From Alteromonas sp047556435 (lineage in GTDB: Bacteria; Pseudomonadota; Gammaproteobacteria; Enterobacterales; Alteromonadaceae): DNA of 64,000 nt. Both the position numbers and the translations under genes were made by a program. How positions within the stretch are numbered: position 1 is the stretch's first letter; each line of letters opens with the position of its first letter. Shown piece by piece: positions 44,264 through 54,032 of this stretch. The stretch is from the NCBI RefSeq assembly GCF_047556435.1, contig NZ_CP180210.1, positions 868,001 to 932,000 of the forward strand, in the 5' to 3' direction. Below the pieces are notes generated by a model. It was not told the origin of the DNA, searched no databases, and was given only the letters and a program-made list of their open reading frames with translations.

Positions 44264-45108
44264 TATTGATTTAACTCCCGGTGACGTATTTGTACATCCG
44301 GATGCATATCGCTGAAGGTTTTTGCCAGCGTTTCTGCAACGTAAACGGAGCGGTGCTGTCCGCCGGTGCATCCGATCGCAATGGTAACGTAACTGCGGTT
44401 ATTGCGTTCAAGGTGCGGTAGCCAGGTGGTGATCAGATTCTGGATTTGCCAGATGAATTTGGTGACTAATGGCTGAGAGCCCAGGAAGTTCTGTACTGGT
44501 GCATCCAGTCCGGTGAGGTGTTTTAAATCCGGCTCCCAATGTGGGTTAGGAAGAAAACGACCATCAAACACGTAATCAGCGTCTTTCGGGATACCGTGTT
44601 TGAAACCAAAAGACTCAAATACTAAAACCAGCCGAGAGCTCTTTTTACCCAGGATCCGTTCACGAATTAATTCTGCCAGTTGATGAATCGATAACTGGTC
44701 AGTATCAATATACAAGTCAGCGCGCTCGGCAATTGGCGCCAGTAAATCAGACTCTGCCCTTATGGCTTCCGATAACGACTTATTGAGTTTTGCCAGCGGG
44801 TGCAAACGGCGAGTTTCACTGAACCGTTTTACCAGAACATCGTCACTGGCATCAATATACACAATTGTCATAGACCAGGACGATGGCAGATAATCGAGAA
44901 TTTCAACTAAGTCTGCAGGGTTCTTTGGCAGGTTTCTTACATCAATGCTAACTGCGACCTGTTCGTACTCATCGACCACAGTGTGCGTGAGCGTGGGTAG
45001 CAGGTTCACCGGAATGTTATCGACACAATAGTAACCCAAATCCTCCAGCGCGCGCAGCGCGACGGACTTACCTGAGCCAGAACGGCCACTAATAATTATG
45101 AGTTTCAA
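44263..45108 (-). CDS. rapZ: RNase adapter RapZ
   Basis: RNA-binding adaptor that presents GlmZ small RNA to RNase E and so controls glucosamine-6-phosphate synthase in enterobacteria. Walker A motif GRSGSGKS at residues 8-15, followed by ALEDLGYYCVDNIPVNLLP. C-terminal RNA- and sugar-binding domain with FGFKHGIP, GCTGGQHRSVY. Length 281 residues. Overlaps ptsO by one base. Confidence 0.96.
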   Translation of the reverse strand: MKLIIISGRSGSGKSVALRALEDLGYYCVDNIPVNLLPTLTHTVVDEYEQVAVSIDVRNLPKNPADLVEILDYLPSSWSMTIVYIDASDDVLVKRFSETRRLHPLAKLNKSLSEAIRAESDLLAPIAERADLYIDTDQLSIHQLAELIRERILGKKSSRLVLVFESFGFKHGIPKDADYVFDGRFLPNPHWEPDLKHLTGLDAPVQNFLGSQPLVTKFIWQIQNLITTWLPHLERNNRSYVTIAIGCTGGQHRSVYVAETLAKTFSDMHPDVQIRHRELNQ

Positions 45109-45132
45109 TGCGCCTCTCCCTAAAAACGCGCG

Positions 45133-45576
45133 TTATTTCAGAGCAGTGATAATATCGTCGCTACTGTGAGCTTTACGAATCGCTTTGATCGTGTCTTTAT
45201 CACTCAGTTTACTGGCAACGGTGGCGAGTGTCTGCAGATGCCCCTCTGTTTGTTCTTCAGGAACCAACAGGGCAAAAAAGATATCGACGGGTTTGTCGTC
45301 CAACGCATCAAAATCAATCGGCGGCGTACTGGTTACGACGATGGCAAGCACGCGCTCAAGTCCGGGCAAGCGACCGTGGGGCAATGCGATGCCATTGCCA
45401 ATGCCAGTGCTGCCCATTCGTTCTCTGCTAAGCAGGCTGCTGAGGACAACGGCTTCGTCAATGGTAGGGTTATTTTTGGCAGCGATCTGGCTGATAATCT
45501 CCAGAATACGCTTTTTGCTATTGCACTGGACCGCACATTCTGTGCGATCCAGGCTGACAAGGGCTTGAATATCCAT
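45133..45576 (-). CDS. ptsN: EIIA-Ntr regulatory PTS protein
   Basis: Accepts phosphate from NPr at His67 (IALPHGR) and regulates potassium, nitrogen and envelope functions. Domain spans nearly the whole 147 residues; GIGNGIALPHGR and FALLVPEEQTEGHL are typical of PTS EIIA type 2. The ATG at 45576 is chosen over the TTG at 45579. It begins three bases after the hpf stop codon, so the two are co-translated. Confidence 0.95.
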   Translation of the reverse strand: MDIQALVSLDRTECAVQCNSKKRILEIISQIAAKNNPTIDEAVVLSSLLSRERMGSTGIGNGIALPHGRLPGLERVLAIVVTSTPPIDFDALDDKPVDIFFALLVPEEQTEGHLQTLATVASKLSDKDTIKAIRKAHSSDDIITALK

Positions 45577-45579
45577 CAA

Positions 45580-45867
45580 TTAATGTTTCTTCAGTTTTTC
45601 CTTGTGTTTAATTACCTGCCGGTCAAGTTTATCGACCATGCTATCGATTGCTGCGTACATATCCGTATCTTCGGATGACGCAAAAACCTCCGCGCCGCTA
45701 AGGTGAACCGTGGCTTCCGCCTTCTGGTTTAACTTTTCAACATTCAGGATGACGTGGACATTCGAGATGTGATCGAAGTGTCTCTCCAGTTTGCTGAATT
45801 TAGTATCGACATAATTACGCAAAGAGTCGGTGATTTCGACATGATGACCAGTAAGGTTTATTTGCAT
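45580..45867 (-). CDS. hpf: Ribosome hibernation promoting factor (short form)
   Basis: Binds the 30S decoding centre in stationary phase and supports 100S ribosome dimers with RMF. The 95 residues show the family pattern MQINLTGHHVEITDSLRNYV and ATVHLSGAEVFASSEDTDMY, AIDSMVDKLDRQV, with a lysine-rich C-terminal end. No extended dimerisation domain, so it is the short type. Lies 29 bases after rpoN. Confidence 0.96.
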   Translation of the reverse strand: MQINLTGHHVEITDSLRNYVDTKFSKLERHFDHISNVHVILNVEKLNQKAEATVHLSGAEVFASSEDTDMYAAIDSMVDKLDRQVIKHKEKLKKH

Positions 45868-45896
45868 ATTTCGTCTTCCTTATATTATCAAGCCTG

Positions 45897-47387
45897 TTAA
45901 ATGAGGCTTTTGCGTTGGTTAGACGGCGGGATCGATAGCGATTCCCGGTATTTTGCGATTGTTCGCCGGGCAACTTTAATGCCTTGCTCGGCCAACAACT
46001 GCGCAATTTTGCTGTCGCTTAGCGGTTTGCTTGGCTTTTCTGCCGCTACCAGCTTCTTAATCAATGCACGAATTGCCGTAGAAGAGCATTCTCCACCGGA
46101 TTCTGTTGCTACATGGCTGGAGAAGAAATACTTCAGCTCATAAATGCCGCGTGGTGTGTGCATGTATTTCTGAGTTGTTACGCGCGAAATCGTCGATTCG
46201 TGCATATCTACCATTTCTGCGACATCATTCAGCACCATTGGTTTCATCATTTCCGGGCCATGTTCAAAAAAGCCCATTTGTTGCTGAACGATGCAGTTGG
46301 CCACTTTCATCAGGGTCTCGTTACGAGACTCCAGACTTTTTATAAACCACTTGGCTTCCTGCATATGCGAGCGAATAAACTGAGAATCACTGCTATTACG
46401 CGCTTTACGACTCATCGCCGCATACTGTTGATTCACGCTTAGTTTAGGCAGGCTGTCAGGGTTGAGTTCCACCACCCAGCGGCCATTTTTCTTGGCAACC
46501 GATACGTCAGGAATAACGTACTCTGGCTCTTTGGTAATCAGTGCGCTTCCCGGACGCGGGTTCAGCGTTTGTAACAGACGCATGGCCTCGCGAAGCTGAT
46601 CTTCTTTTAACCGGCTTTTACGCATCAGCGTGCGATAATCCTTGCTGCTGAGCAAATCAGAGTATTCCTCGAGAAGGACTTTCGCTTCTGCAACCCAGGG
46701 AGTATCGGGAGCGAACTGGCGAAGCTGAACTAGCAAACACTCCTGTGGGGTGCGAGAACCCGAACCAATCGGATCAAATTGCTGAATACGTTTAAGTACG
46801 CATTCAACCTCATCCATTTCCACTGGCTCGTCGCCTTCTTCCAATTCGTCTGAGTTTACTGATTCGAGAATGTCCTCCAGTGTGACGGTCAGGTAACCGG
46901 ACTCGTCAATAGAATCGATAATAGCGGTAGCAATGGCGCGGTCGATATCCGAAAACGGCGTCAGGCGCATCTGCCATAGCAAATGGTCCTGTATATTGTC
47001 GGTGGTTTCACCCTGAAAAACCTGATCTTCATCATTCGAAGACGGGCCTGGTGCAGGTGCTGATGACGCGGAATAGTATTCGTCCCACGTGCTGTCTATC
47101 GGCAGTTCATCAGGTAAGTCATTTTTTTCCAGCGCATCGCCCGCCTCCAGACTGTCCGAGTTGGTGCTGGCGGTCTCCGTCATGCTGTCATCGTTGTCGA
47201 TGTTGTTTTTTTCAGCCGGGTCATTATCGCCGCCTTCCTCAATTTCAAGAAGCGGATTGGAGTCCAGCGCTTCCTGAATCTCCTGCTGGAGATCGAGTGT
47301 CGACAATTGCAGCAGCTTGATTGCCTGCTGCAATTGCGGCGTCATTGTAAGTTGCTGACTGAATTTTAGCTGTAAAGATGGTTTCAT
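45897..47387 (-). CDS. rpoN: RNA polymerase sigma-54 factor
   Basis: Sigma factor for enhancer-dependent promoters (TGGCAC-N5-TTGC). Region I at the N-terminus is glutamine- and leucine-rich (QLTMTPQLQQAIKLLQLST), region II acidic (residues about 55-130), then the core-binding domain and the DNA-binding C-terminus. The HTH is around STISRVTTQKYMHTPRG and the RpoN box reads ARRTIAKYRESL near the end. Length 496 residues. Located between lptB and hpf as in E. coli. Confidence 0.97.
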   Translation of the reverse strand: MKPSLQLKFSQQLTMTPQLQQAIKLLQLSTLDLQQEIQEALDSNPLLEIEEGGDNDPAEKNNIDNDDSMTETASTNSDSLEAGDALEKNDLPDELPIDSTWDEYYSASSAPAPGPSSNDEDQVFQGETTDNIQDHLLWQMRLTPFSDIDRAIATAIIDSIDESGYLTVTLEDILESVNSDELEEGDEPVEMDEVECVLKRIQQFDPIGSGSRTPQECLLVQLRQFAPDTPWVAEAKVLLEEYSDLLSSKDYRTLMRKSRLKEDQLREAMRLLQTLNPRPGSALITKEPEYVIPDVSVAKKNGRWVVELNPDSLPKLSVNQQYAAMSRKARNSSDSQFIRSHMQEAKWFIKSLESRNETLMKVANCIVQQQMGFFEHGPEMMKPMVLNDVAEMVDMHESTISRVTTQKYMHTPRGIYELKYFFSSHVATESGGECSSTAIRALIKKLVAAEKPSKPLSDSKIAQLLAEQGIKVARRTIAKYRESLSIPPSNQRKSLI

Positions 47388-47466
47388 CTACGTCTTAAAA
47401 AATGCGTTATTCCAAATATACCTTGGCGAGGCAGGGGCTAGTTTTTCTGACCGTGCTTGTCTTTAA

Positions 47467-48192
47467 CTATAGCCTGAATTGTTCACCAAGGTATACATCC
47501 CTTACTTTTTGATTGCTTAACACTTCTTCTGCAGTTCCCTGTGCAATCAGTTCTCCATGACTGACAATATAGGCCTTTTCACATACGTCCAGCGTCTCAC
47601 GCACGTTGTGGTCAGTAATCAGGATCCCTATGCCTCTGTCACGCAGGTGCTGAATGATCTTCTTTATATCATTAACCGATATGGGATCAACACCCGCAAA
47701 GGGCTCATCCAGCAGAATAAACTGCGGATTGGCGGCCAGCGCGCGAGCAATTTCCACTCGTCGACGTTCTCCACCAGATAAACTCATGCCCGTACTATTA
47801 CGTATATGGTTGATATTGAATTCATCAAGTAGCGCGTCAGCTTCTTCTTCCTGTTTTGCGGTACTTAACTCTTTACGCGTCTGCAAAATCGCCATGATAT
47901 TTTCATGGACCGTAAGTTTGCGGAAGATTGACGCTTCCTGAGGCAGATACCCGATACCTTTACGGGCGCGTTCGTGCATAGGCTGGTGGGTCAGGATTTC
48001 ATCATCAATCAGAATTTCCCCTTTGCCCAGCTGAACCAACCCTACAATCATATAAAAGGTCGTGGTTTTGCCTGCGCCATTGGGGCCCAGAAGCCCCACA
48101 ATCTGACCGGTAGACACTGATAAACTGACATCACGCACAACTTGCCTGGACTTATATGCCTTTGCCAGATTTTTCGCAGTCAGCGTTGACAT
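47467..48192 (-). CDS. lptB: LPS transport ATPase LptB
   Basis: ATPase of the LptB2FG machine that pulls LPS from the inner membrane. Walker A GPNGAGKTT, Q loop, signature LSGGERRRVE, Walker B FILLDEPFAGVDP and H loop ITDHNVRE are complete. Length 241 residues. Two bases after lptA. LptF and LptG are not in the window. Confidence 0.97.
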   Translation of the reverse strand: MSTLTAKNLAKAYKSRQVVRDVSLSVSTGQIVGLLGPNGAGKTTTFYMIVGLVQLGKGEILIDDEILTHQPMHERARKGIGYLPQEASIFRKLTVHENIMAILQTRKELSTAKQEEEADALLDEFNINHIRNSTGMSLSGGERRRVEIARALAANPQFILLDEPFAGVDPISVNDIKKIIQHLRDRGIGILITDHNVRETLDVCEKAYIVSHGELIAQGTAEEVLSNQKVRDVYLGEQFRL

Positions 48193-48194
48193 AA

Positions 48195-48764
48195 CTACGG
48201 TTGATCCTCTTGTTTGGCGTCCTGTGCATCATTGTCGTCCGACTCATCCTGTTCAGACAAATTCTCGATTGCCTCGGGACGAAACACCGTAGTCACGCGT
48301 CCGTTACTGTCCCCATCGCCACCGGTAGCAAGCAATTGCTCTTTAGCCATATCGTAGGTGATGTTGTCACCTTTCACCATACTGGTGTCCTGCTGCAACT
48401 CGGCATTGCCTGATAGTGAAATGGTGCGTTTACTCACTTCGTAGCGAATCTCGTTGGCTTTGGCCTGCACAGGTGTGCCATCATCCATTGTTTGTGAATA
48501 ACTGGCAGGCTGGCCGCGAGCAACAAACACTTCTTTGCCTTCGCCTTCAGTCGCAATAACCTCCACTTCGTCGGCATCGATTATCAGGCTTCCCTGGGTA
48601 ATTCTCACATCGTCTTTGAACAGCGATGTTTTATTTTTACCGTCAACAAACTGTGACTTCGAATCTACTTTTATTGGTTTCGAAAAGTCACTGCTGTCTG
48701 CCAGCGCAAACTGACTAACCCCGAGCAGGAGGCTAATTGCCAGGGGAATAAATGGTCTGTACAT
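48195..48764 (-). CDS. lptA: Periplasmic LPS bridge protein LptA
   Basis: Forms the jellyroll filament that carries LPS across the periplasm between LptC and LptD. Signal peptide at about residues 1-23 (PLAISLLLGVSQFALA). The OstA-like fold shows VDSKSQFVDGKN, ITQGSLIIDADEVEV and YEVSKRTISLSGNAEL. The ATG at 48764 is chosen over a TTG two codons earlier; it lies inside the lptC 3' end, an overlap of 32 bases. The acidic C-terminal tail (about 20 residues) is longer than in E. coli. Confidence 0.93.
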   Translation of the reverse strand: MYRPFIPLAISLLLGVSQFALADSSDFSKPIKVDSKSQFVDGKNKTSLFKDDVRITQGSLIIDADEVEVIATEGEGKEVFVARGQPASYSQTMDDGTPVQAKANEIRYEVSKRTISLSGNAELQQDTSMVKGDNITYDMAKEQLLATGGDGDSNGRVTTVFRPEAIENLSEQDESDDNDAQDAKQEDQP

Positions 48765-49329
48765 GATCAATTAACTCGTATTCCTGGGTTTTTAAATCCG
48801 CTTTAAACCCGTTGCTGTTGATGGTGTAAGGTGTACCTCGGATGACAACCGGCTGATCAGACACCATCTTTTGTGTGTCCAGATTAATTTCAATAAATTC
48901 CGTGGTAATGGTGCTGACAAACGCCTCCTCGTTCAGGCTTTTTATCAACACGTCAGAATCAAGCTGAATCAGGTCATCGTTGTACAATGTGCCTTCTTTT
49001 GCGGTCACCTGCCAGGATGAGGTCTGCTGATCCAGATAGATTGTATATTCAGGCTGCTGAAACAGTACGAAACCCAATTCATCATAATGTTCCATGCTCG
49101 TCGCAAAAATCTGATGGTGACGGTTACCCTCTGCATCGTAAAACGTTGTGGTGAGGTTGCGAGCTTTATACGCTGGTTGCAGTGCATCTATGCGCTGCTG
49201 CTCGCGGGTTTCCGGTTCGTCTTCCATCCATACCGGCAGATACAATAATAGAGCCAGTACGAACAACGCTGAGATACTGAGTCCCAGTCTGTTCAGACCG
49301 AGCCTGTTCACACCGCCGCCGTCGCTCAT
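48733..49329 (-). CDS. lptC: LPS transport protein LptC
   Basis: Bitopic inner-membrane protein that receives LPS from LptB2FG and hands it to LptA. A short N-terminal cytoplasmic part with a repeated RLGL, a membrane helix at about residues 16-34 (LSISALFVLALLLYLPVW) and a periplasmic jellyroll (TTTFYDAEGNRHHQI, YTINSNGFKADLKT). Length 198 residues. Overlaps kdsC by four bases and lptA by 32. Confidence 0.93.
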   Translation of the reverse strand: MSDGGGVNRLGLNRLGLSISALFVLALLLYLPVWMEDEPETREQQRIDALQPAYKARNLTTTFYDAEGNRHHQIFATSMEHYDELGFVLFQQPEYTIYLDQQTSSWQVTAKEGTLYNDDLIQLDSDVLIKSLNEEAFVSTITTEFIEINLDTQKMVSDQPVVIRGTPYTINSNGFKADLKTQEYELIDHVQTIYSPGN

Positions 49330-49880
49330 ACACTGGCCCCATGAATGTTTTCAAGTACACCATGTGCCTGTAACAGAGTGTCACAGATTTCGCGGACGGC
49401 ACCAAAGCCGCCTGGTAAGGTTGTAATCCAGTTTGCTTGTTGTTTCACGGCAGGGTGCGCATCTTGCACGGCAATACGGGTGTCTGCATACGGATACATA
49501 CCGGTATCCGGCATATCATCTCCGACTACGGCAATTTGAGAGGGGGCCAGTCCCAACTGCTGACTTAACTGTCCCAGCGCAGTGGCTTTGTCTTCCTCAC
49601 CCTGAATAATGTAGGCCACATTCAGCGCCTTCATACGGTTCTCAACAATGGCAGAGCGCCTTCCGGTTATCACCGCGACATGAATGCCATGCTTCACCAG
49701 TGCTTTGACACCGTAGCCATCCCGGGTATGGAAGGCTTTTAATTCTTCACCATCGTTTCCCAGATAAATACGGCCATCAGAGAATACCCCGTCGACGTCA
49801 CATACCAGCAGCTTGATGTCACGAAGCTGAGCAAACTGCTCAGTATTGAGAGTGGTATATAGTGTTTCAGTTTGCGACAT
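49326..49880 (-). CDS. kdsC: 3-deoxy-D-manno-octulosonate 8-phosphate phosphatase
   Basis: HAD-family phosphatase that releases Kdo from Kdo-8-phosphate for LPS core synthesis. Active site VCDVDGVFSDG, motif II ITGRRS, motif III VGDDMPD. Length 184 residues. Its start overlaps the kdsD stop by one base and its end overlaps lptC. Confidence 0.95.
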   Translation of the reverse strand: MSQTETLYTTLNTEQFAQLRDIKLLVCDVDGVFSDGRIYLGNDGEELKAFHTRDGYGVKALVKHGIHVAVITGRRSAIVENRMKALNVAYIIQGEEDKATALGQLSQQLGLAPSQIAVVGDDMPDTGMYPYADTRIAVQDAHPAVKQQANWITTLPGGFGAVREICDTLLQAHGVLENIHGASV

Positions 49881-50857
49881 CAGAGCACTCCGGCTTTTAA
49901 CAACATGTGCATATTAAACGCACCAATAGGTGTGTTGCTGTTATCTACTACCATTAATGCACTGATTTTATGTGCTTCCATTAAATTTAACGCTTCTACC
50001 GCGAGTTCATCTGCACGAGTCGTTTTACCGCCACGGGTCATTACATCCTCAACATTGGTAGTGTGGAGATCAATTTTAGCATCCAGAATGCGGCGCAAAT
50101 CGCCATCGGTAAACACGCCCGCTAACTTGCCCTGAGTATCCAGTATCCCTGTCATACCCAAACCTTTACGGGATATTTCAAGCAGTGCTTCAGACACTTT
50201 GGCAGTCTGCGATATCAAAGGAAGCGCGTCACCACTGAGCATAATGTCGCTGACTTTCAGCAGAAGCTTTCGTCCCAGGCTACCGCCAGGATGCGATAAG
50301 GCAAAATCATCAGAGGTAAAGCCTTTTCTATCCAGTAAGGCGATGGCCAGGGCATCGCCCAGTACCAGCGTGGCGGTGGTACTGGAGGTAGGGGCTAACC
50401 CCAGCGAACAGGCTTCCTGCTCTACGCTGATATCCAGAAATACATCGGCGTGCTGACCCAGCGTACTGGATTGCTTATTGGTCATCGCGATAACCGGCAC
50501 GTTAAGGCGTTTCACTACCGGCAGTAAATTAAGCAATTCATAGGTTTCGCCCGAATTGGAAATGGCGAGCAAAACATCGTTCTTACTGAGCATGCCCAGG
50601 TCGCCGTGATTGGCTTCGCCAGGGTGCATAAAAAATGAGGGCGTACCTGTGCTTGCCAGGGTGGCAGCAATTTTGTTGCCCACATGGCCAGATTTCCCCA
50701 TACCACATACCACCACCTTTCCCTCGCAGTGGAGCAGCAGTTCGCAGGCACTAATAAACTGCTCATCCAATCGTGTTGCCAGAGCCTGAATGGCTCGTGC
50801 CTCAATATCAATCACATTTTTGGCTGAGGCAATATAGGTAGATTCGTTATAAGACAT
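49880..50857 (-). CDS. kdsD: D-arabinose 5-phosphate isomerase
   Basis: Makes arabinose 5-phosphate from ribulose 5-phosphate, the first step of Kdo synthesis. SIS domain (VVCGMGKSGHVGNKIAATLA, FMHPGEANHGDLGM) followed by two CBS domains (DIMLSGDALPLI, VEDVMTRGGKT). Length 325 residues. Its ATG overlaps the yrbG stop (TAATG). Precedes kdsC in the pathway and in the operon. Confidence 0.95.
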   Translation of the reverse strand: MSYNESTYIASAKNVIDIEARAIQALATRLDEQFISACELLLHCEGKVVVCGMGKSGHVGNKIAATLASTGTPSFFMHPGEANHGDLGMLSKNDVLLAISNSGETYELLNLLPVVKRLNVPVIAMTNKQSSTLGQHADVFLDISVEQEACSLGLAPTSSTTATLVLGDALAIALLDRKGFTSDDFALSHPGGSLGRKLLLKVSDIMLSGDALPLISQTAKVSEALLEISRKGLGMTGILDTQGKLAGVFTDGDLRRILDAKIDLHTTNVEDVMTRGGKTTRADELAVEALNLMEAHKISALMVVDNSNTPIGAFNMHMLLKAGVL

Positions 50858-51813
50858 TATCCAAACAACCAGAACTGATAGCCAATGAAGCAGAATACGA
50901 ACAGGCTGCCTTCAAGGCGGGTAATTTGTCGGTTTCCTTTGAGATTAAAACTGAACAGGAACAACAGCAACGTTAAGCCTAACATCACCCACATGTCGCG
51001 GTTGTAAACATCCGGGTCCAGCAGTCCCGGAGCTATCAGGCCCGGCATACCTAAAACGGCTAGCAGATTAAAAATGTTCGACCCAATAATATTGCCCAGC
51101 GCCAGATCGTCCTCACCTTTCATAACACCTGCGATACTTGCTGCCAGTTCAGGCAGACTGGTACCCAGTGCAATGATGGTCAGACCAATAACCAGATCGC
51201 TGACACCAAAGAACCGGGCGATATACACTGCAGAGTCAACCAGGAAGTGTGCGCTCAACGGCAACAGAACCAGGCCAATGCCTATCCAAATGACAGCCCA
51301 GCCTGTGCTAACGTCTTTGGGGATCTCATCTGCGGTTTCCGCCATCAGCGGGTCTTCTTTATCTACCTGCAACGATAACCATGCCATTGCGGCAAGCATG
51401 AATACAAACAGTCCAAGCAGAATCATCCCTTCGAAATGCGCCAGTCTGCCATCGTACATAAACGCAATTGCAATCAGGCTGATAACAATGAGTACCGGAA
51501 GTTCTCTTTTTAACGTAGTCGATGACACACACAAAGGCTTAACCAGCGCGGTAATCCCCAGTACCAGAGCGATGTTGGTGATGTTGGAGCCTAATGCATT
51601 TCCTACCGCAGTATTCATATTGCCATTGGCCGAGGCAATTGCAGATACCACGATTTCAGGCGCGGAAGAGCCCATCGCGACGATGGTTAATCCAATCATC
51701 ATTGGTGAAATACCAATATTTTTGGCTAAGGCGGAGGCGCCATAAACAAAGCGATCTGCACTCCAGCTGAGAACCGCAAGACCAACAATAAAAATGAGAA
51801 CCTGAACTAGCAC
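50857..51813 (-). CDS. yrbG: Calcium/sodium antiporter YrbG
   Basis: Inner-membrane exchanger of the CaCA family. Two inverted repeats of five helices; the ion-binding alpha repeats are visible as GLTIVAMGSSAPEIVVSA and GLTIIALGTSLPELAASI, each followed by GNALGSNITN or GNIIGSNIFN. Length 318 residues. First gene of the large minus-strand envelope operon, divergent from mla. Confidence 0.93.
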   Translation of the reverse strand: MLVQVLIFIVGLAVLSWSADRFVYGASALAKNIGISPMMIGLTIVAMGSSAPEIVVSAIASANGNMNTAVGNALGSNITNIALVLGITALVKPLCVSSTTLKRELPVLIVISLIAIAFMYDGRLAHFEGMILLGLFVFMLAAMAWLSLQVDKEDPLMAETADEIPKDVSTGWAVIWIGIGLVLLPLSAHFLVDSAVYIARFFGVSDLVIGLTIIALGTSLPELAASIAGVMKGEDDLALGNIIGSNIFNLLAVLGMPGLIAPGLLDPDVYNRDMWVMLGLTLLLFLFSFNLKGNRQITRLEGSLFVFCFIGYQFWLFG

Positions 51814-52449
51814 TGCTTTCCGTAGGATCGTGAATTTGAAAAGATTGTCGCAAAAACAGAGGCCTTTGCCTACGCCTAATCACCCTGAAGACGATTTCTT
51901 TTTCATCTGTGGCAAGAAACCTGCTTAATTTCTGCAAATTCGATACAGCACATCGCCGGACGATATACCGTTAATACGTTATAGCAGGCTACAATGGTTC
52001 TGTCTGGAAATGACGGTGAAACGGAGCGTGAAAAGCTGCGTGAGCGTGTCTGTGATTGCTGACAGAATAGAAGACGGTGAGGGCTTTGAAGGAGCAAGCA
52101 GAGCATAAAGCGACTAATCAGAACCAAATGCAACCAGTTGTGACAAACACCGTACACGAGAAAGCGGGATTTTTGCGTGCAGATTGCCGCTTTTTCGCAT
52201 TAATTTGACGATGAACTGCGATGATTGGAAAAAATGCCCGGTATATCCTGATTCCATTCGATGCAATCGAACATAACTTGTAACTTTTTGCTTTTGTTGA
52301 GGGCCTTGAAAAAGCGTACAATGCACCTAAATTACACTGGTCAGTGAACTTTAGCCTCCAGGCGTCCTCAGACGTAACAGCGAAAGCATTGCCAGTCGGG
52401 GCTTCCGACCTTTTCCGAAAACCACTCATGGACCGTAATTCTTATTGTA
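51814..52449. other. 636-base divergent region between yrbG and mlaF
   Basis: No gene. Holds promoters for both large operons; I can place only the mla one (52294-52322). Short frames on the minus strand have no family. The yrbG side has no recognisable -35/-10 pair. Confidence 0.45.
52294..52322 (+). promoter_or_regulatory. Candidate sigma-70 promoter of the mla operon
   Basis: TTGTTG (52294-52299) and TACAAT (52317-52322) are separated by exactly 17 bases, 127 bases before the mlaF start. Each hexamer differs from consensus at one (-10) or two (-35) places. Confidence 0.55.
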
Positions 52450-53250
52450 ATGGATAATTTAGTCGAAGTAGACAACATGACATTCCGGCGCGTGGATCGC
52501 GTTATTTACGACGGAATTTCACTGAAAGTACCTAAAGGCAAAATCACTGCGGTGATGGGGCCCAGTGGTATCGGTAAGACCACGCTGTTAAAGCTGATAG
52601 GCGGACAACTACTCCCCGAAGAAGGCGATATTCGCTTTGATGGTGAGTCAATTCCGGGAATGTCGCGTTCTAAGCTCTATCATACACGCCGGCGTATGAG
52701 CATGCTGTTTCAAAGCGGCGCTTTGTTCACGGATATGAGCGTTTATGACAATGTCGCGTTCCCGTTAAAAGAGCACACGAAGCTGTCTGATGATGTCATC
52801 AGCACCATTGTGTCGCTGAAGCTACAGGCTGTGGGATTACGGGGAGCCGCGAAACTGATGCCAAGCGAACTGTCTGGCGGTATGGCACGACGAGCAGCGT
52901 TGGCGCGTGCAATTGCGTTGGATCCCGATCTCATTATGTATGATGAGCCCTTCGCCGGGCAGGACCCGATTTCAATGGGCGTACTGGTGAAACTTATCCG
53001 TGAGCTCAATGATGCGCTGGATCTCACCAGCATCGTTGTGACACACGATGTAAAAGAGGTGCTGACCATTGCTGATTACATCTACATTCTTGCCGACAAG
53101 CGAGTGATTGGCGAAGGTACAGCGGACGAAATCCGCAACAGCGACTCAGAACTGGTACAACAGTTTCTTAAAGGCGAAGCGGATGGGCCGGTGCCCTTCC
53201 ATTATCCGGCGGAGTCGTTGTCCAGCAGCTTGTTAGGGGGCGCTGAATGA
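52450..53250 (+). CDS. mlaF: Phospholipid transport ATPase MlaF
   Basis: ATPase of the MlaFEDB inner-membrane complex that keeps outer-membrane lipid asymmetry. Walker A GPSGIGKTT, signature LSGGMARRAALARA, Walker B LIMYDEPFAGQDP, H loop VVTHDVKE. Length 266 residues. The start ATG has no clear Shine-Dalgarno sequence. Overlaps mlaE by four bases. First gene of mlaFEDCB-ibaG-murA. Confidence 0.95.
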   Translation: MDNLVEVDNMTFRRVDRVIYDGISLKVPKGKITAVMGPSGIGKTTLLKLIGGQLLPEEGDIRFDGESIPGMSRSKLYHTRRRMSMLFQSGALFTDMSVYDNVAFPLKEHTKLSDDVISTIVSLKLQAVGLRGAAKLMPSELSGGMARRAALARAIALDPDLIMYDEPFAGQDPISMGVLVKLIRELNDALDLTSIVVTHDVKEVLTIADYIYILADKRVIGEGTADEIRNSDSELVQQFLKGEADGPVPFHYPAESLSSSLLGGAE

Positions 53251-54023
53251 AGTTCTTTCAGACAATTGGCGCGAATACGCTAGCCAAGCTGACTGCGGCA
53301 GGTCGCGCGGCGTTAATGCTGTTTGGGGCACTGATTGCAGTGCCGAAAGTTAAAAATATTTCACTTACCATTCGTCAGGTTTATGTGGTGGGTGTTCAGT
53401 CTCTGTTAATCATCATTGTTTCAGGCTTGTTTATCGGCATGGTGATGGCGCTTCAGGGCTATACTATTTTGGTCGACTATGGCGCAGAAGGCAGTTTAGG
53501 ACCGATGGTTGCACTCTCATTGCTACGCGAACTGGGGCCGGTTGTGACAGCCCTGTTGTTCGCCGGACGCGCCGGTTCAGCACTGACTGCTGAGATTGGC
53601 CTGATGAAAGCCACAGAACAACTTAGCAGTATGGAAATGATGGCGGTGGATCCACTGCGCCGCGTGGTAGCGCCACGCTTCTGGGCTGGCATGATATCCA
53701 TGCCAATGCTGGCGTTAATTTTCAGTGCCGTGGGCATATTAGGTGGCCACCTGGTGGGCGTTGACTGGCTTGGCGTTGATGCCGGTAGCTACTGGTCCAT
53801 CATGCAATCAACCGTCGATTGGGACAAAGATGTGTTAAACGGTGTAATAAAAAGCCTCGTTTTTGCCCTGGTTGTCACCTGGATTGCCATATTTAAAGGT
53901 TACGATTCCATTCCAACATCGGAAGGGATCAGTAAAGCGACCACGGAAACTGTGGTGTTTTCTTCATTAGCTGTGCTGGGGCTGGACTTCGTGTTAACTG
54001 CCCTGATGTTTGGGATTGAGTAG
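53247..54023 (+). CDS. mlaE: Phospholipid transport permease MlaE
   Basis: Permease subunit with about five or six membrane segments. Family motifs: GLFIGMVMALQGYTILVDYG, LLRELGPVVTALLFAGRAGSA in two short parts, and the coupling-helix region EIGLMKATEQLSSMEMMAVD. Length 258 residues. Nine bases before mlaD. Confidence 0.95.
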   Translation: MKFFQTIGANTLAKLTAAGRAALMLFGALIAVPKVKNISLTIRQVYVVGVQSLLIIIVSGLFIGMVMALQGYTILVDYGAEGSLGPMVALSLLRELGPVVTALLFAGRAGSALTAEIGLMKATEQLSSMEMMAVDPLRRVVAPRFWAGMISMPMLALIFSAVGILGGHLVGVDWLGVDAGSYWSIMQSTVDWDKDVLNGVIKSLVFALVVTWIAIFKGYDSIPTSEGISKATTETVVFSSLAVLGLDFVLTALMFGIE

Positions 54024-54032
54024 GGGGGTAGG

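Noticed and set aside
44264..44371. N-terminal extension of ptsO
   Set aside because: Lies inside rapZ; the HPr fold starts at the ATG at 44263, which has its own binding site.
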